Source: Bryobacteraceae bacterium
GTDB taxonomy: Bacteria; Acidobacteriota; Terriglobia; Bryobacterales; Bryobacteraceae
Assembly: GCA_030039005.1 (NCBI GenBank)
Contig: JASHQT010000049.1
Coordinates: forward strand, 6,925-70,924
Length of the DNA stretch: 64,000 bases
Reading direction: 5' to 3'
The notes under the pieces were generated by a model. It ran no database searches. It was not told the origin of the DNA and was given only the letters and a program-made list of their open reading frames with translations. How positions within the stretch are numbered: position 1 is the stretch's first letter; every line of letters begins with the position of its first letter. Below, in pieces: positions 18,859 to 28,069 of the stretch. Both the position numbers and the translations under genes were made by a program.

Positions 18859-20211
18859 TTATTTCTCCGCGGGACCGGCGGCTGCTTGTTCGCTCAGAAC
18901 CTCGACAGGCTCGCCGTCATAAAGATCCTGCAGGTGGTCGCGCGCGACGACGAACTCGGGCGCGATGCCGGACAGGATCTGGACCAGGTTGCCGTCCTCG
19001 GCGCCGAGCTGCGCGCCTAGTTGAACCACCGCGACGCGCGCCTTGCCGTCGCGAACGAAGAAGATCTGCGAGGAATTGGTGCTCGGATCGGTGAGGATCG
19101 CCGCGCGCGGCAGGAACAGGCCCATACTGCTGCCTTTCAACAGAATGCGCGCGGTAGCGAACATGCCGGGCTTCAGCGCCAGATCCTGATTGGGGAACTT
19201 CGCTTCCACCGCGATGGTGCGCGAGTTAGGATCCACCGTGGGATTGATGGCGGTGACCTTGCCGCGAAACACGCGGCCGGGGTAGCCGGGGACGCTGGCC
19301 TCGACGTCCGCATCCAGCTTCAACTGCGGTCCGCTGGACTCTTGCACCTGCAGCTCCAGCTTCAGCGGCGTGACACGCACCAGCGTAGCGATTTTCGAGG
19401 TGAGCGCGACGTATTGTCCTACCGCGATGGGGCGCGCGCTGATGTAGCCGGTGAACGGAGCTTTGATGACAGTGTCGTCCACGGCCTTGCGTGCGATCGC
19501 GGTCTGCGCTTTCGCGCCGGCCAATGACGCTTGCGCGTTGATGACGCCCTGGAAACTCTGGCGCGCGGTGTTGAGCGCGGCCTCGTACATCTGGCGCGCC
19601 GAATTGGCCTGTTCCTTGGCGGTGTCGGAGGCGGTCCGCGCTTTATCGTAAGCGCTTTGCGACACGTCGCCGGTCTTAATCAACGCGTCGTAGCGTTGCG
19701 CGTCGGCTTCCGACATCTTGGCCTGGGCCATGGCGGAATCGTAGGAAGCCTTGGCCGAGAGCACTTCCGGTACGTTGTTAGCGTCGAACTTGCCGCCCTG
19801 CGGCAATCCGATGTGGGACTCGGCCTGGCGTAAGCTGGCTTCGGCTTGTTCTTCAGACGCGAGCGCGGCTTGTAAGCGGAGCTGCGCGTCGCGATCTTCG
19901 AGTTTCGCCAGCACCTGGCTTTGCTGGACGAATGCGCCCGCGTCCACCGGGGTTTCGATTACGCGGCCGGCCGCTGGCGGCGCCACGTCGGAGGATTCTT
20001 CGGCGAGAAAACTTCCGGTGGTTTGCACCGAGGATGATACTTCGCGCGTAACGGGCCGCACGGTGGCGATTTTCAGGACCTTGGGCGGCCCGGACGCCGC
20101 TTCGGTGACCGTGGCGGTTTTATTCGAACTGCTGCCGCACCCGGCGGAGGCCAGCAGCGCGATTCCGGCCAGAAGAGCCCACACGGAAGGCGAATCGGGG
20201 TGCCTTGCCAT
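18859..20211 (-). CDS. RND periplasmic adaptor lipoprotein
   Basis: A 450-residue membrane fusion protein. The start at 20211 gives a lipoprotein signal with lipobox LLASAGC, so the mature protein is anchored by its N-terminal cysteine; longer in-frame starts precede the signal and are rejected. It then shows the usual barrel-sandwich hybrid (RVIETPVDAGAFVQQSQVLA), an alpha-helical hairpin, the second lipoyl half (VIKAPFTGYISARPIAVGQY) and a beta-barrel. It links the RND pump to the TolC channel. Only two bases separate it from the TetR gene upstream. Confidence 0.87.
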   Translation of the reverse strand: MARHPDSPSVWALLAGIALLASAGCGSSSNKTATVTEAASGPPKVLKIATVRPVTREVSSSVQTTGSFLAEESSDVAPPAAGRVIETPVDAGAFVQQSQVLAKLEDRDAQLRLQAALASEEQAEASLRQAESHIGLPQGGKFDANNVPEVLSAKASYDSAMAQAKMSEADAQRYDALIKTGDVSQSAYDKARTASDTAKEQANSARQMYEAALNTARQSFQGVINAQASLAGAKAQTAIARKAVDDTVIKAPFTGYISARPIAVGQYVALTSKIATLVRVTPLKLELQVQESSGPQLKLDADVEASVPGYPGRVFRGKVTAINPTVDPNSRTIAVEAKFPNQDLALKPGMFATARILLKGSSMGLFLPRAAILTDPSTNSSQIFFVRDGKARVAVVQLGAQLGAEDGNLVQILSGIAPEFVVARDHLQDLYDGEPVEVLSEQAAAGPAEK

Positions 20212-20213
20212 AG

Positions 20214-20909
20214 CTACTTCTGCTTTCCTTTCGCCATACGCACCGCGGCCGGACGCTGTTCCAATGCGGTCAGAGTGAATTCCACGAACTGGTCGACTAT
20301 GGTTTCCTCGGAAACCGGGAAGTTGTTCACTCCGATCGCGTAGCGATACATGGCGTAATGCAGCAGGGTGCCGAAGACAAACAGGACGGCCGCTCCGGGA
20401 TCGCATTCGCGAAAGGCGCCTTCCCGCTGCCGCTGGGCGATGTAGCGCGCGAAGAAATCGCCCATCGGCAGGCCGAAGCGCTCATGGAACAGGTCGGCCA
20501 GAAGGTGCCCTTCGAGCGAGGCGTACAGCAATAAGCGGTGAAAGGCGGAATCTTCGCGAAAGGAGCGGAGCAACTGTTGGGCAATGCAACGAAGCAATGC
20601 CGCGTCGTCACGGCGTTCGGCCAGCTCCCTCATTTCGGCGAACCAGCGCTCGCTGCCCAGCGTGGCTTCCTTTTCGTCCAAAATCGCGTGATAAAGGTCC
20701 TCTTTACTGGCAAAATGGCGAAACAGGATGGCTTCGCTGACTCCGGCGGCGGCGGCGATGTCCTTAGTCTTGGTGCCGCTGAAGCCATTCTGCGCGAAAC
20801 TGGCGATGGCCACCTGGAGCAGTTGGCGACGGCGGTCCTCACCGGGCATGCGAGTGGCGCGCGTCTCACTGGCTTTGGGCTGAAGGACGGGATTGCGGGC
20901 AGAACCCAT
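20214..20909 (-). CDS. TetR-family repressor of the RND operon
   Basis: The N-terminal helix-turn-helix reads RRQLLQVAIASFAQNGFSGT, then KTKDIAAAAGVSEAILFRHF with the usual SKEDLYHAI after it. The C-terminal ligand domain is helical and variable. It is first in an operon with adaptor, pump and channel, so it most likely represses them and itself. The ATG at 20909 is preferred over the one at 20942: a 14-base palindrome and an AAGGAG site lie between the two, and would otherwise be inside the coding region. The AAGGAG is 13 bases from the ATG, longer than ideal. Confidence 0.83.
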   Translation of the reverse strand: MGSARNPVLQPKASETRATRMPGEDRRRQLLQVAIASFAQNGFSGTKTKDIAAAAGVSEAILFRHFASKEDLYHAILDEKEATLGSERWFAEMRELAERRDDAALLRCIAQQLLRSFREDSAFHRLLLYASLEGHLLADLFHERFGLPMGDFFARYIAQRQREGAFRECDPGAAVLFVFGTLLHYAMYRYAIGVNNFPVSEETIVDQFVEFTLTALEQRPAAVRMAKGKQK

Positions 20910-20910
20910 A

Positions 20911-20924
20911 AGTAAGTACTCACT
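20911..20924. promoter_or_regulatory. Near-perfect palindrome, probable TetR operator
   Basis: The sequence AGTAAGTACTCACT has two seven-base halves that match in six of seven positions. It lies immediately before the TetR start and overlaps its ribosome-binding region. A bound repressor would block its own operon; this is the usual arrangement for TetR regulators of RND pumps. Confidence 0.55.
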
Positions 20925-20996
20925 CCTTAGCTGCGAAAACATAAGACGAAGGTGGCATCGCCAAGGTTACGCCCAGTTTGTGGTATCCTTTTCCTC

Positions 20997-21021
20997 CATG
21001 TGGTCAGGCATTTACCACATG
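20997..21021. promoter_or_regulatory. Inverted repeat in the leader of the sensor kinase gene
   Basis: Perfect eight-base arms CATGTGGT and ACCACATG flank a nine-base spacer, 62 bases before the GTG start of the sensor kinase. It could be the operator of the downstream NarL-type response regulator, or a hairpin in the leader RNA. The gap is shared with the divergent TetR operon. Confidence 0.4.
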
Positions 21022-21083
21022 TTTTCCGTTTCCCCTACCGGTGTGCTGCCGTCCGCCCGGCCGATTCGGAGGAGGTGAATGTC

Positions 21084-24000
21084 GTGTCCCCAGAGCTTAC
21101 AACCACGGGCATCCGCACGGTGGAGAAGGCAGGTGCGGCAGATCCTTGGTCACTGCAACGAGCCGGAGCGGCCTGCGGCGCACTGGCCCTCTTGGTTGGG
21201 ATCGTGGTTCTGGTGGGCTGGGCGGTGCACGTCCCCCTTCTAACGCAAGTTGGGCCCGATCTGCCAGCGGCGGGACCCGATACCGGCCTTTGCTTCATCT
21301 TCTGCGGCTGCGCTTTGTGGGGCGTGTCGGCGGCAAGGCCTGGACCCTTGTACGTTGGCTGCGGAATGGCTGTCAGCTTGGCCGTCGCATCGTTTCTGTT
21401 CCATGGATGGCCCCCGGGCGAGACCATGCCGCCGGCTGCGGCCCTCTGTTTTATTGTCCTGGCGGCCGGATTTTCCATGGCGCAGAGCGCGCCGCTGCGG
21501 ACGAAATCCGCGCTCCTCGGTCTCACCGGCCTGGGCGTAGCGGCCGTGGCCGCGGCTTGCGGCATGGCCGTGTTGTGGGGGAATGGCGCGGCCTTCGGGT
21601 TCGGGAGTTTGACCCGCATGTCCTTTGTCACAGCCGTGGGACTGCTGGTGCTGAGCGCCGGAACAGAAGCTGTCGCGCTGGATCCAAACCTGGCCGGATT
21701 GCGACAGCCAGTGTGGGCGCCCATCGGGGCGGTAGCGATGGTAGTGAGCGTGCGGTTAGGGCTGCTCGGTGTATTTGCGCCGCAGCACCGCAGCCCCTTG
21801 TCGTCCGCGGTCGCCTTGGGCGGAGCAATTCTGGGGGCGATGGTTTTCGGCTGCTTCGTGCACTTCGCCCTGAAGGCGCGCGTGCAGCGGGAACTCCTGT
21901 GCGCCGCCAATCAAAGGCTCGGCGAGGAGATGTTGGAGCGGCGGCGGGCCGAGGAGATGGCTCGCGCCGCGAACCTGAAACTCGGCCAGCGGGTGGGGGA
22001 ACGAACCCAGGAACTGGAGGCGGCCAACCAGGAACTTCGGAAGGAAATCGCCCGGCGCGAGCGCGTGGAGGAGGACTTGCGGCGTCAGAAGGAAATCTTG
22101 CAAACGATTTTCGATCACGTGCCCCTATACATCAACTACTTAGACCCGACTGGACGGATTCAGATGGCTAACCAGGCATGGGAGCGGATTGTCGGCCACA
22201 CCTTGGAGGAGATCGAGAGCCAGGGTCTGGATATTTTCGCCGAAGCCTATCCGGATCCCGCCGACCGCCAGCGCGCGATCGAGTTCACCACTAAGTCCAC
22301 TTCGCAGTGGGAAGATTTCGAAACGCGAAAGGATCGCCGGACCGTCCATACGAGCTGGTCCGTGGTGCGTCTCTCCGACGGCTCGCGGATCGGGATCGGC
22401 CAGGACATCACGGAGCGCAAAAGTGCCGACCGGGAGCTGCGGCGCCAGAAGGAAATTTTGCAAACCATTTTCGATCACATTCCGCTGATGATCAACTTCG
22501 GCAATGAAGCCAACGAAGTAGCGCTGGTCAACCGGGAATGGGAACGCACGCTGGGGTGGACCATGCAGGAGCTTGTCCACGACAGGGTGGACATTCTGGC
22601 GGAGAACTATCCCGACCCCGAATATCGCGAGAAGGTCCAGGATTTCGTGCTTCACGTGAGCGGCGAATGGAGGGACTTCAAAACGCGCGTCCGCGACGGC
22701 AGGCTCATCGATACCTCCTGGATGATGCTGCGCCTGCCCGACGGCACCAGCATCGGAATCGGCCAGGACATCACCCGGCGCAAGCGGGCCGAAGAGGCGC
22801 TTCGAGAAAGCGAGGAACGTTTCCGGCAATTTGCGGAAAACATCCACGATCTGTTCTGGATCAAAACTCCCGACTTCAAACGCGTGCTATACCTCAGCCC
22901 GGCGTACGAAAGTATGAGTGGTCGATCGGCCGAGCAGCGCTACTGGGATCAGGATTATCTGCCGTTCCTGAACCATATTCATCCCGACGACCGCGGACGG
23001 ATGCTGCAGATTATCGAAAACGAGCGGGACAAGGAGTTCGACGTCGAGTTCCGAATCTTTCGCGGCGACGGATCGTTGCGCTGGATCCACGACCGCGGAT
23101 TCCCCATTCGCGATGCGTCCGGCTGCGTGTCGCGGATAGCGGGTGTGGCCACCGATATCACCGAGCGCAAGCTGTCTGAGGAAGCGCTGCGCGAAAGCGA
23201 GGAGCGCTTCCGGCAGCTCGCCGAAAACATTCGCGAAGTGTTCTGGCTGCGTTCGCCGGATCTCACGCAACTTCTCTACGTAAGCCCGCTCTATGAGAAG
23301 GTCTGCGGTACGCCATCAGAAGAGAGCTTGGCAAAGGGGTTCGATCTGGATATGGTTCATCCGGAGGACCGAGACCGGGTAGCCGAGCTGATTCGGACAT
23401 TCGCGGGACAGGAATTCGAAATCGAATACCGGTTCATCGCCAAGGACGGCGACGTGCGCTGGCTGCGGGACCGGGGCTTTCCCATTCGCAACTCAGCCTG
23501 CGAAATTTATCGAGTGGGCGGAGTGGCCGAGGATATCACGGAACGCAAGGAAGCCGAGGAGCGCCTCAAAGCGACCAGCGAGCAGTTGCGGGCTCTGTCG
23601 GCGAGCTTGCAATCGGCGCGCGAGGCCGAAGCCACGCGCATCGCGCACCAGATCCACGACGACATGGGCGGCGTTCTTACCGCGCTGCGGTGGGAACTGG
23701 AGGCGCTGGAGAAGATGATTCACGAGCCGGGCGACGCGTCGCGCCTGCAAGCGGCCATGCAGACCAAACTGACTGCCATGCTGAGCCTGACCGACACCAC
23801 CATCAACGTGGTGCGCCGCATCGCGTCGGAATTGCGCCCCAGTATCCTGGACGACCTGGGCCTCATGGAGGCCGTCGAATGGCAGGCCGAGCAGTTCGAA
23901 GCCAGAACCGGAATCGAGTGCCGTTGCAATTGTTCTTTGCAGGACTTTGGGCTGGGTGACCGGGAAGCCACGGCCGTATTCCGGATCCTTCAGGAAGCCC

Positions 24001-24287
24001 TGACCAATATTCTTCGCCACGCCAAAGCTACGCGCGTGGACATCGCGATGAAAGAGGAAAGCGGCGCGTTCGTGTTGCGGGTCGCCGATAACGGACGCGG
24101 GATTACCGAAGCCGAAAAGTCTAGCCGGGGCTCCGTGGGCATTCTGGGGATGCAGGAGCGCGCGCATCTGATCGGCGCCCAATTAGAGATCTCCGGCGAG
24201 AAGGGCGTGGGGACCACCCTGCAAGTCCGTGTTCCGCTGGCGCATCGGCGGAAGGAGGCGGCACATGCCAAAAATTCTGATTGTTGA
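21084..24287 (+). CDS. Membrane sensor histidine kinase, four PAS domains, NarL type
   Basis: A 1067-residue kinase. Residues about 28-262 form an integral membrane sensor of seven or eight spans. A coiled coil (265-330) follows, then four PAS/PAC units starting near 335, 450, 572 and 702; the first two and the last two resemble each other, which indicates duplication. HisKA_3 places the phosphoacceptor at His858 (RIAHQIHDDMGG), and the HATPase domain (about 955-1060) has EALTNILRHAKATR and DNGRGI. The start is GTG at 21084, eight bases after GGAGGAGG; upstream ATG starts lack a site. It overlaps the response regulator gene, its partner. The signal is unknown. Confidence 0.87.
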   Translation: MSPELTTTGIRTVEKAGAADPWSLQRAGAACGALALLVGIVVLVGWAVHVPLLTQVGPDLPAAGPDTGLCFIFCGCALWGVSAARPGPLYVGCGMAVSLAVASFLFHGWPPGETMPPAAALCFIVLAAGFSMAQSAPLRTKSALLGLTGLGVAAVAAACGMAVLWGNGAAFGFGSLTRMSFVTAVGLLVLSAGTEAVALDPNLAGLRQPVWAPIGAVAMVVSVRLGLLGVFAPQHRSPLSSAVALGGAILGAMVFGCFVHFALKARVQRELLCAANQRLGEEMLERRRAEEMARAANLKLGQRVGERTQELEAANQELRKEIARRERVEEDLRRQKEILQTIFDHVPLYINYLDPTGRIQMANQAWERIVGHTLEEIESQGLDIFAEAYPDPADRQRAIEFTTKSTSQWEDFETRKDRRTVHTSWSVVRLSDGSRIGIGQDITERKSADRELRRQKEILQTIFDHIPLMINFGNEANEVALVNREWERTLGWTMQELVHDRVDILAENYPDPEYREKVQDFVLHVSGEWRDFKTRVRDGRLIDTSWMMLRLPDGTSIGIGQDITRRKRAEEALRESEERFRQFAENIHDLFWIKTPDFKRVLYLSPAYESMSGRSAEQRYWDQDYLPFLNHIHPDDRGRMLQIIENERDKEFDVEFRIFRGDGSLRWIHDRGFPIRDASGCVSRIAGVATDITERKLSEEALRESEERFRQLAENIREVFWLRSPDLTQLLYVSPLYEKVCGTPSEESLAKGFDLDMVHPEDRDRVAELIRTFAGQEFEIEYRFIAKDGDVRWLRDRGFPIRNSACEIYRVGGVAEDITERKEAEERLKATSEQLRALSASLQSAREAEATRIAHQIHDDMGGVLTALRWELEALEKMIHEPGDASRLQAAMQTKLTAMLSLTDTTINVVRRIASELRPSILDDLGLMEAVEWQAEQFEARTGIECRCNCSLQDFGLGDREATAVFRILQEALTNILRHAKATRVDIAMKEESGAFVLRVADNGRGITEAEKSSRGSVGILGMQERAHLIGAQLEISGEKGVGTTLQVRVPLAHRRKEAAHAKNSDC

Positions 24288-24897
24288 CGATCACGAAGTG
24301 GTGCGGGACGGCGTCAAAAGGCTGCTCGAGGAACAGCCCGGCGCGATTTCCTACGGCGAAGCTGGGACGCCCGACCAGGCCGTCCAGATGGCGCTTACTT
24401 CCGACTGGGATGCGGTGGTGCTCGACCTGTCTTTCGCGGGCAAAAGCGGCCTGGAGATTCTGAAGGAACTCAAGCAAGTTCGCCCGCGGCTGCCGGTACT
24501 GGTGTTGACCATGCACTCTGAGGCCCAATACGCGCGCCGGGCCTTCAAAGCGGGCGCCGCTGGATTCATCACCAAGGACAGTCCGCGGGCCGAGCTCGCC
24601 AAGGCGATCCACAAGGTGCTGGAGGGCGGCAAATACCTGAGCCCGGAGTTCGCTGAAAAGCTGATTGTCGATCTGGAGCGCGGCGGCGATCGCCCGCCGG
24701 ACGAGACTCTCTCGGACCGCGAATTCCAGGTGATGCGCCTCATCGCCTCCGGCAAGACGCTGAGCGAAATCGCCGGCCTTTTGTCGCTGAGCGACAAGAC
24801 GATCAGCACCTACAGGGCGCGCTTAATGGAGAAGATGGGTATGCGGACCAACGCCGAACTGACGCACTACGCGATCCAGAATAAGCTTGTGGATTGA
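24265..24897 (+). CDS. NarL/LuxR-type response regulator
   Basis: The 210-residue regulator has a receiver domain with acidic pocket Asp8-Asp9, phosphoacceptor Asp54 (AVVLDLSFAGKSG), Thr82 and Lys104. A C-terminal LuxR helix-turn-helix follows (LSDREFQVMRLIASGKTLSE then KTISTYRARLMEKM). The ATG at 24265 follows AAGGAGG and lies inside the last codons of the kinase gene, a 23-base overlap that couples the pair. Targets are not evident; the dyad at 20997-21021 and the repeats just downstream are candidate sites. Confidence 0.88.
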   Translation: MPKILIVDDHEVVRDGVKRLLEEQPGAISYGEAGTPDQAVQMALTSDWDAVVLDLSFAGKSGLEILKELKQVRPRLPVLVLTMHSEAQYARRAFKAGAAGFITKDSPRAELAKAIHKVLEGGKYLSPEFAEKLIVDLERGGDRPPDETLSDREFQVMRLIASGKTLSEIAGLLSLSDKTISTYRARLMEKMGMRTNAELTHYAIQNKLVD

Positions 24898-24904
24898 CCC
24901 TCGG

Positions 24905-24926
24905 CTACCTGGTAACACTACCTGGT
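24905..24926 (+). repeat. Two direct repeats CTACCTGGT after the response regulator
   Basis: The nonamer CTACCTGGT occurs at 24905-24913 and 24918-24926, 13 bases start to start, directly after the response regulator stop and ahead of a small gene. Spacing slightly over one helical turn fits a protein-binding site, but a chance repeat cannot be excluded. Confidence 0.3.
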
Positions 24927-25055
24927 TTTTGTAGTCCCGATTCCTACGAGAAAATCAAAGGCGTCCTGATAGCAACCGTGTCCGCGCGTACTTAAACTGT
25001 AATGTCAGCATCGAAGTCCGAGACGGAAAAAAACATGGAAATCAAGGGGGCGCCG

Positions 25056-25220
25056 ATGCGCCGTACATCGGCGGGAGACTCGCCGGTGGTTTGGGAGCCT
25101 TTAAACACCAGGCTAAGGAGGCTGCGCCGCGAGCGGCAGTTGATTGAAAAAGCGATTGCGGCATTGACGAAGGTCTCGCGCACACGGCTATCACGAGCAC
25201 GCCGCCGCCCAGAGTCCTAA
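25056..25220 (+). CDS. Small basic coiled-coil protein
   Basis: A 54-residue product whose core reads RLRRLRRERQLIEKAIAALT, followed by an arginine-rich tail. This L-x-x-L-R-x-E-R-x-x-I-E-x-A-I-x-x-L pattern recurs in short Acidobacteriota proteins with a basic tail; a similar core occurs in the frameshifted gene at 58.06 kb. The start at 25056 has AAGGGGG five bases upstream; in-frame ATGs at 25002 and 25035 lack such a site. The basic end suggests nucleic-acid contact, which is inference. The rest of the 24.9-25.38 kb gap shows nothing else. Confidence 0.4.
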   Translation: MRRTSAGDSPVVWEPLNTRLRRLRRERQLIEKAIAALTKVSRTRLSRARRRPES

Positions 25221-25384
25221 AGCCGCGAACCTGAAGAAGGATTGCAGCGCTATCATAAGGAGAAGCCGTTCCGCCCCCCGTCGGTCCGTTCGCCTCGTCG
25301 CCGCACGCCAAGTCCGCCTCATGTCAGTCAACGTGCCAATCGTCCTACTAGTGCTATGTTGGAAGTGACCCCGAGTTTCAAACC

Positions 25385-28057
25385 ATGCTTGCCACACAAC
25401 TCGTAACCAGCGAGGATTCTAACGGACAAGAAACCAGTGAGTGGCTGGAGGCTCTGGACGGAGTGATCGAGGAGGCAGGGGCCGAACGGGCCGCCTACCT
25501 GCTCAGACGCCTCCGTGAGCGGGCCGCTCTCTTCGGTGTGGAGATTCCGAACACTCTCCGGACTCCCTACATCAACACCATTCCGGTGGAGGAAGAAGTG
25601 CCGTACCCCGGGGACCGGGCCATTGAGCGGCGAATCAAGAGCCTGATCCGCTGGAATGCCATGGCCATGGTAGTGCGGGCGAACAAGCACGACTCCGGGA
25701 TCGGCGGCCACATCTCCACCTATGCGTCGATGGCGACGCTATCCGAAGTGGGACACAACCATTTCTTCCACGCGCATCACGGCGACCAGCCGGGCGATTT
25801 TGTGTACTTCCAGGGCCACGCCTCGCCGGGCGAGTACGCGCGCGCGTATCTGGAAGGCCGGCTCAATGAGAAGCACCTCGAAAATTTCCGCCACGAACTG
25901 CGGGAGCATCCTGGCCTGTCGTCCTATCCGCATCCCTGGCTGATGCCGGACTTCTGGCAGTTCCCCACGGTATCGATGGGCATCGGGCCAATCAACGCGA
26001 TCTACCAAGCGCGATTTATGCGCTACCTGGAGAATCGCGGGATCATCCCCGTGACGGCGCGTAAGATCTGGGCGTTTTTGGGCGACGGCGAGACTGACGA
26101 GCCGGAATCGTTGGGCGCGATCACGTTGGCCTCGCGCGAGCAGTTGGACAATCTGATCTTCGTGGTCAACTGCAATCTCCAAAGACTCGACGGGCCGGTG
26201 CGCGGCAACGGGCAGATCATCACTGAGCTGGAGACCCATTTCCGCGGCGCGGGCTGGAACGTGATCAAGGTGCTGTGGGGCGGCAACTGGGACGATCTGC
26301 TGGCGCGCGACACCACCGGCCTCCTCATCAAGCGCATGAACGAATGCCTGGACGGCGAATACCAGAATTTCAAGGCCAAGGGCGGCGCCTACACGCGCAA
26401 GGAATTTTTCGGTAAATATCCCGAGCTGCTCAAACTGGTGGAGCACATGTCGGACGAGGAGATCGGCGCGCTCCGGCGCGGCGGCCACGATCCGCAGAAG
26501 GTCTACAACGCCTACAAGCGCGCGGTGGAGCATACCGGAGCGCCCACCGTGATCCTGGCCATGACCATTAAAGGCTACGGCCTGGGCGAAGCCGGCGAAG
26601 GCCGCAACGTCACTCATCAGCAGAAGAAGCTGAACGAAGAGGAGATGCTGTATTTCCGCCGGCGCTTCGACATCCCCATTGCGGAGGAACTGGTCCACAC
26701 GGCTTCGTTCTACCGGCCGCCGGAGGAGAGCCCGGAAATCCGCTATGTCCGGGAACGGCGGGAAGCGATGGGCGGAAGTTTGCCGGCGCGTTCGGTGCGC
26801 AAGATCGAGATTCAAGCGCCCGCCATCGACACTTTTGCCGAATCGCTGGCCGGTTCGCAGGGCCGCGAAGTTTCCACCACCATGGCCTTCGTGCGCATCC
26901 TGACGCTGCTGCTCAAGGACAAAGCGCTGACCCAGTACGTGGTGCCCATCATCCCGGATGAAGCCCGAACCTTCGGCATGGAGTCCCTGTTTCGGCAGTA
27001 CGGCATTTACGCCAGCCGCGGGCAGCTCTACAAGCCAGTGGACAGTGAGAATTTCCTGTTCTACAAAGAAGCCAAGAACGGGCAGATTCTGGAAGAAGGC
27101 ATCAACGAAGCCGGATCCATGGCTTCGTTCACCGCGGCCGGCACTTCTTACGCCACTTACGGTGTGCCGATGATCCCGTTCTTCACCTATTATTCGATGT
27201 TCGGCTTCCAGCGCATCGGCGATTTGATTTGGGCGTTCGCCGATTCGCGGGGCAAAGGTTTCCTGATGGGCGGGACCGCGGGCCGCACCACGTTATCGGG
27301 CGAAGGCCTCCAGCACCAGGACGGACACAGTTTGGTGCTTGCAAGCACCGTGCCCACGTGCCGCAGCTTCGACCCGGCCTATGCGTATGAAATCGCGGTG
27401 ATCGTCCAGGACGGCATCCGGCGCATGTATCAGGAGATGGAAGACCGCTTCTATTACCTGACCATCTACAACGAGAATTACGCGCAGCCGCAGATGCCCG
27501 AGGGAGTCACCGAAGGAATCCTGCGCGGCATTTACCGTTTTAAGAGCACGGAAAACGGCAAAGCTCAGGTTCAATTATTCGGCAGTGGGCCGATTCTGAA
27601 CGAAGCATTGCGCGCGCAGAAGATCCTGGCGGAGAATTACCAGGTGCCGGCCGACGTCTGGAGCGTCACCAGCTATAACGAGCTACGCCGCGACGCGTTG
27701 GATGTGGAACGCTGGAATCGCCTGCACCCCACTGAACCGGAGCGGAAGCCGTATCTGCTGGCCGCGCTCGAGGGCGTGCAAGGTCCGATCATCGCGTCCA
27801 CGGACTACATGAAAGTAGTGGCGGATCAGGTTGCGCCGTGGCTTCCGGCCCGGATGGTCACGCTCGGCACCGACGGGTTCGGACGCAGCGAGAATCGCGA
27901 GCACCTGCGCAAACATTTCGAAAACGGCGCCGAAGCGATCGCCGCTGCGGCCCTGGTGCGCCTGGCGCGCGACGGCCAGTTCGATAAAGATCGCGCGAAG
28001 GCAGCCATCGCTGAACTGGGTCTGGACCCCGAGAGCCCCGATCCGGTGACAAAGTAG
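25385..28057 (+). CDS. aceE: Pyruvate dehydrogenase E1 component (homodimeric type)
   Basis: An 890-residue thiamine-diphosphate enzyme that decarboxylates pyruvate and passes the acetyl group to the E2 lipoyl domain. The ThDP/Mg motif GDGETDEPES and the surrounding LIFVVNCNLQRLDGPVRGNG match the AceE type rather than the alpha2-beta2 type. Further marks include HANKH-like ANKHDSGIGGHISTYAS near the N-terminus and the GTAGRTTLSGEGLQHQDGHS stretch. The length is normal. E2 and E3 genes are not adjacent, which is unusual for proteobacteria but may reflect genome layout here. The gene is followed 12 bases later by the ornithine cyclodeaminase family gene. Confidence 0.93.
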   Translation: MLATQLVTSEDSNGQETSEWLEALDGVIEEAGAERAAYLLRRLRERAALFGVEIPNTLRTPYINTIPVEEEVPYPGDRAIERRIKSLIRWNAMAMVVRANKHDSGIGGHISTYASMATLSEVGHNHFFHAHHGDQPGDFVYFQGHASPGEYARAYLEGRLNEKHLENFRHELREHPGLSSYPHPWLMPDFWQFPTVSMGIGPINAIYQARFMRYLENRGIIPVTARKIWAFLGDGETDEPESLGAITLASREQLDNLIFVVNCNLQRLDGPVRGNGQIITELETHFRGAGWNVIKVLWGGNWDDLLARDTTGLLIKRMNECLDGEYQNFKAKGGAYTRKEFFGKYPELLKLVEHMSDEEIGALRRGGHDPQKVYNAYKRAVEHTGAPTVILAMTIKGYGLGEAGEGRNVTHQQKKLNEEEMLYFRRRFDIPIAEELVHTASFYRPPEESPEIRYVRERREAMGGSLPARSVRKIEIQAPAIDTFAESLAGSQGREVSTTMAFVRILTLLLKDKALTQYVVPIIPDEARTFGMESLFRQYGIYASRGQLYKPVDSENFLFYKEAKNGQILEEGINEAGSMASFTAAGTSYATYGVPMIPFFTYYSMFGFQRIGDLIWAFADSRGKGFLMGGTAGRTTLSGEGLQHQDGHSLVLASTVPTCRSFDPAYAYEIAVIVQDGIRRMYQEMEDRFYYLTIYNENYAQPQMPEGVTEGILRGIYRFKSTENGKAQVQLFGSGPILNEALRAQKILAENYQVPADVWSVTSYNELRRDALDVERWNRLHPTEPERKPYLLAALEGVQGPIIASTDYMKVVADQVAPWLPARMVTLGTDGFGRSENREHLRKHFENGAEAIAAAALVRLARDGQFDKDRAKAAIAELGLDPESPDPVTK

Positions 28058-28069
28058 TAGCGTGCAATA

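Noticed and set aside
25739..26815. Minus-strand frame of 358 codons opposite aceE
   Set aside because: Antisense shadow; aceE on the plus strand is complete and well conserved.
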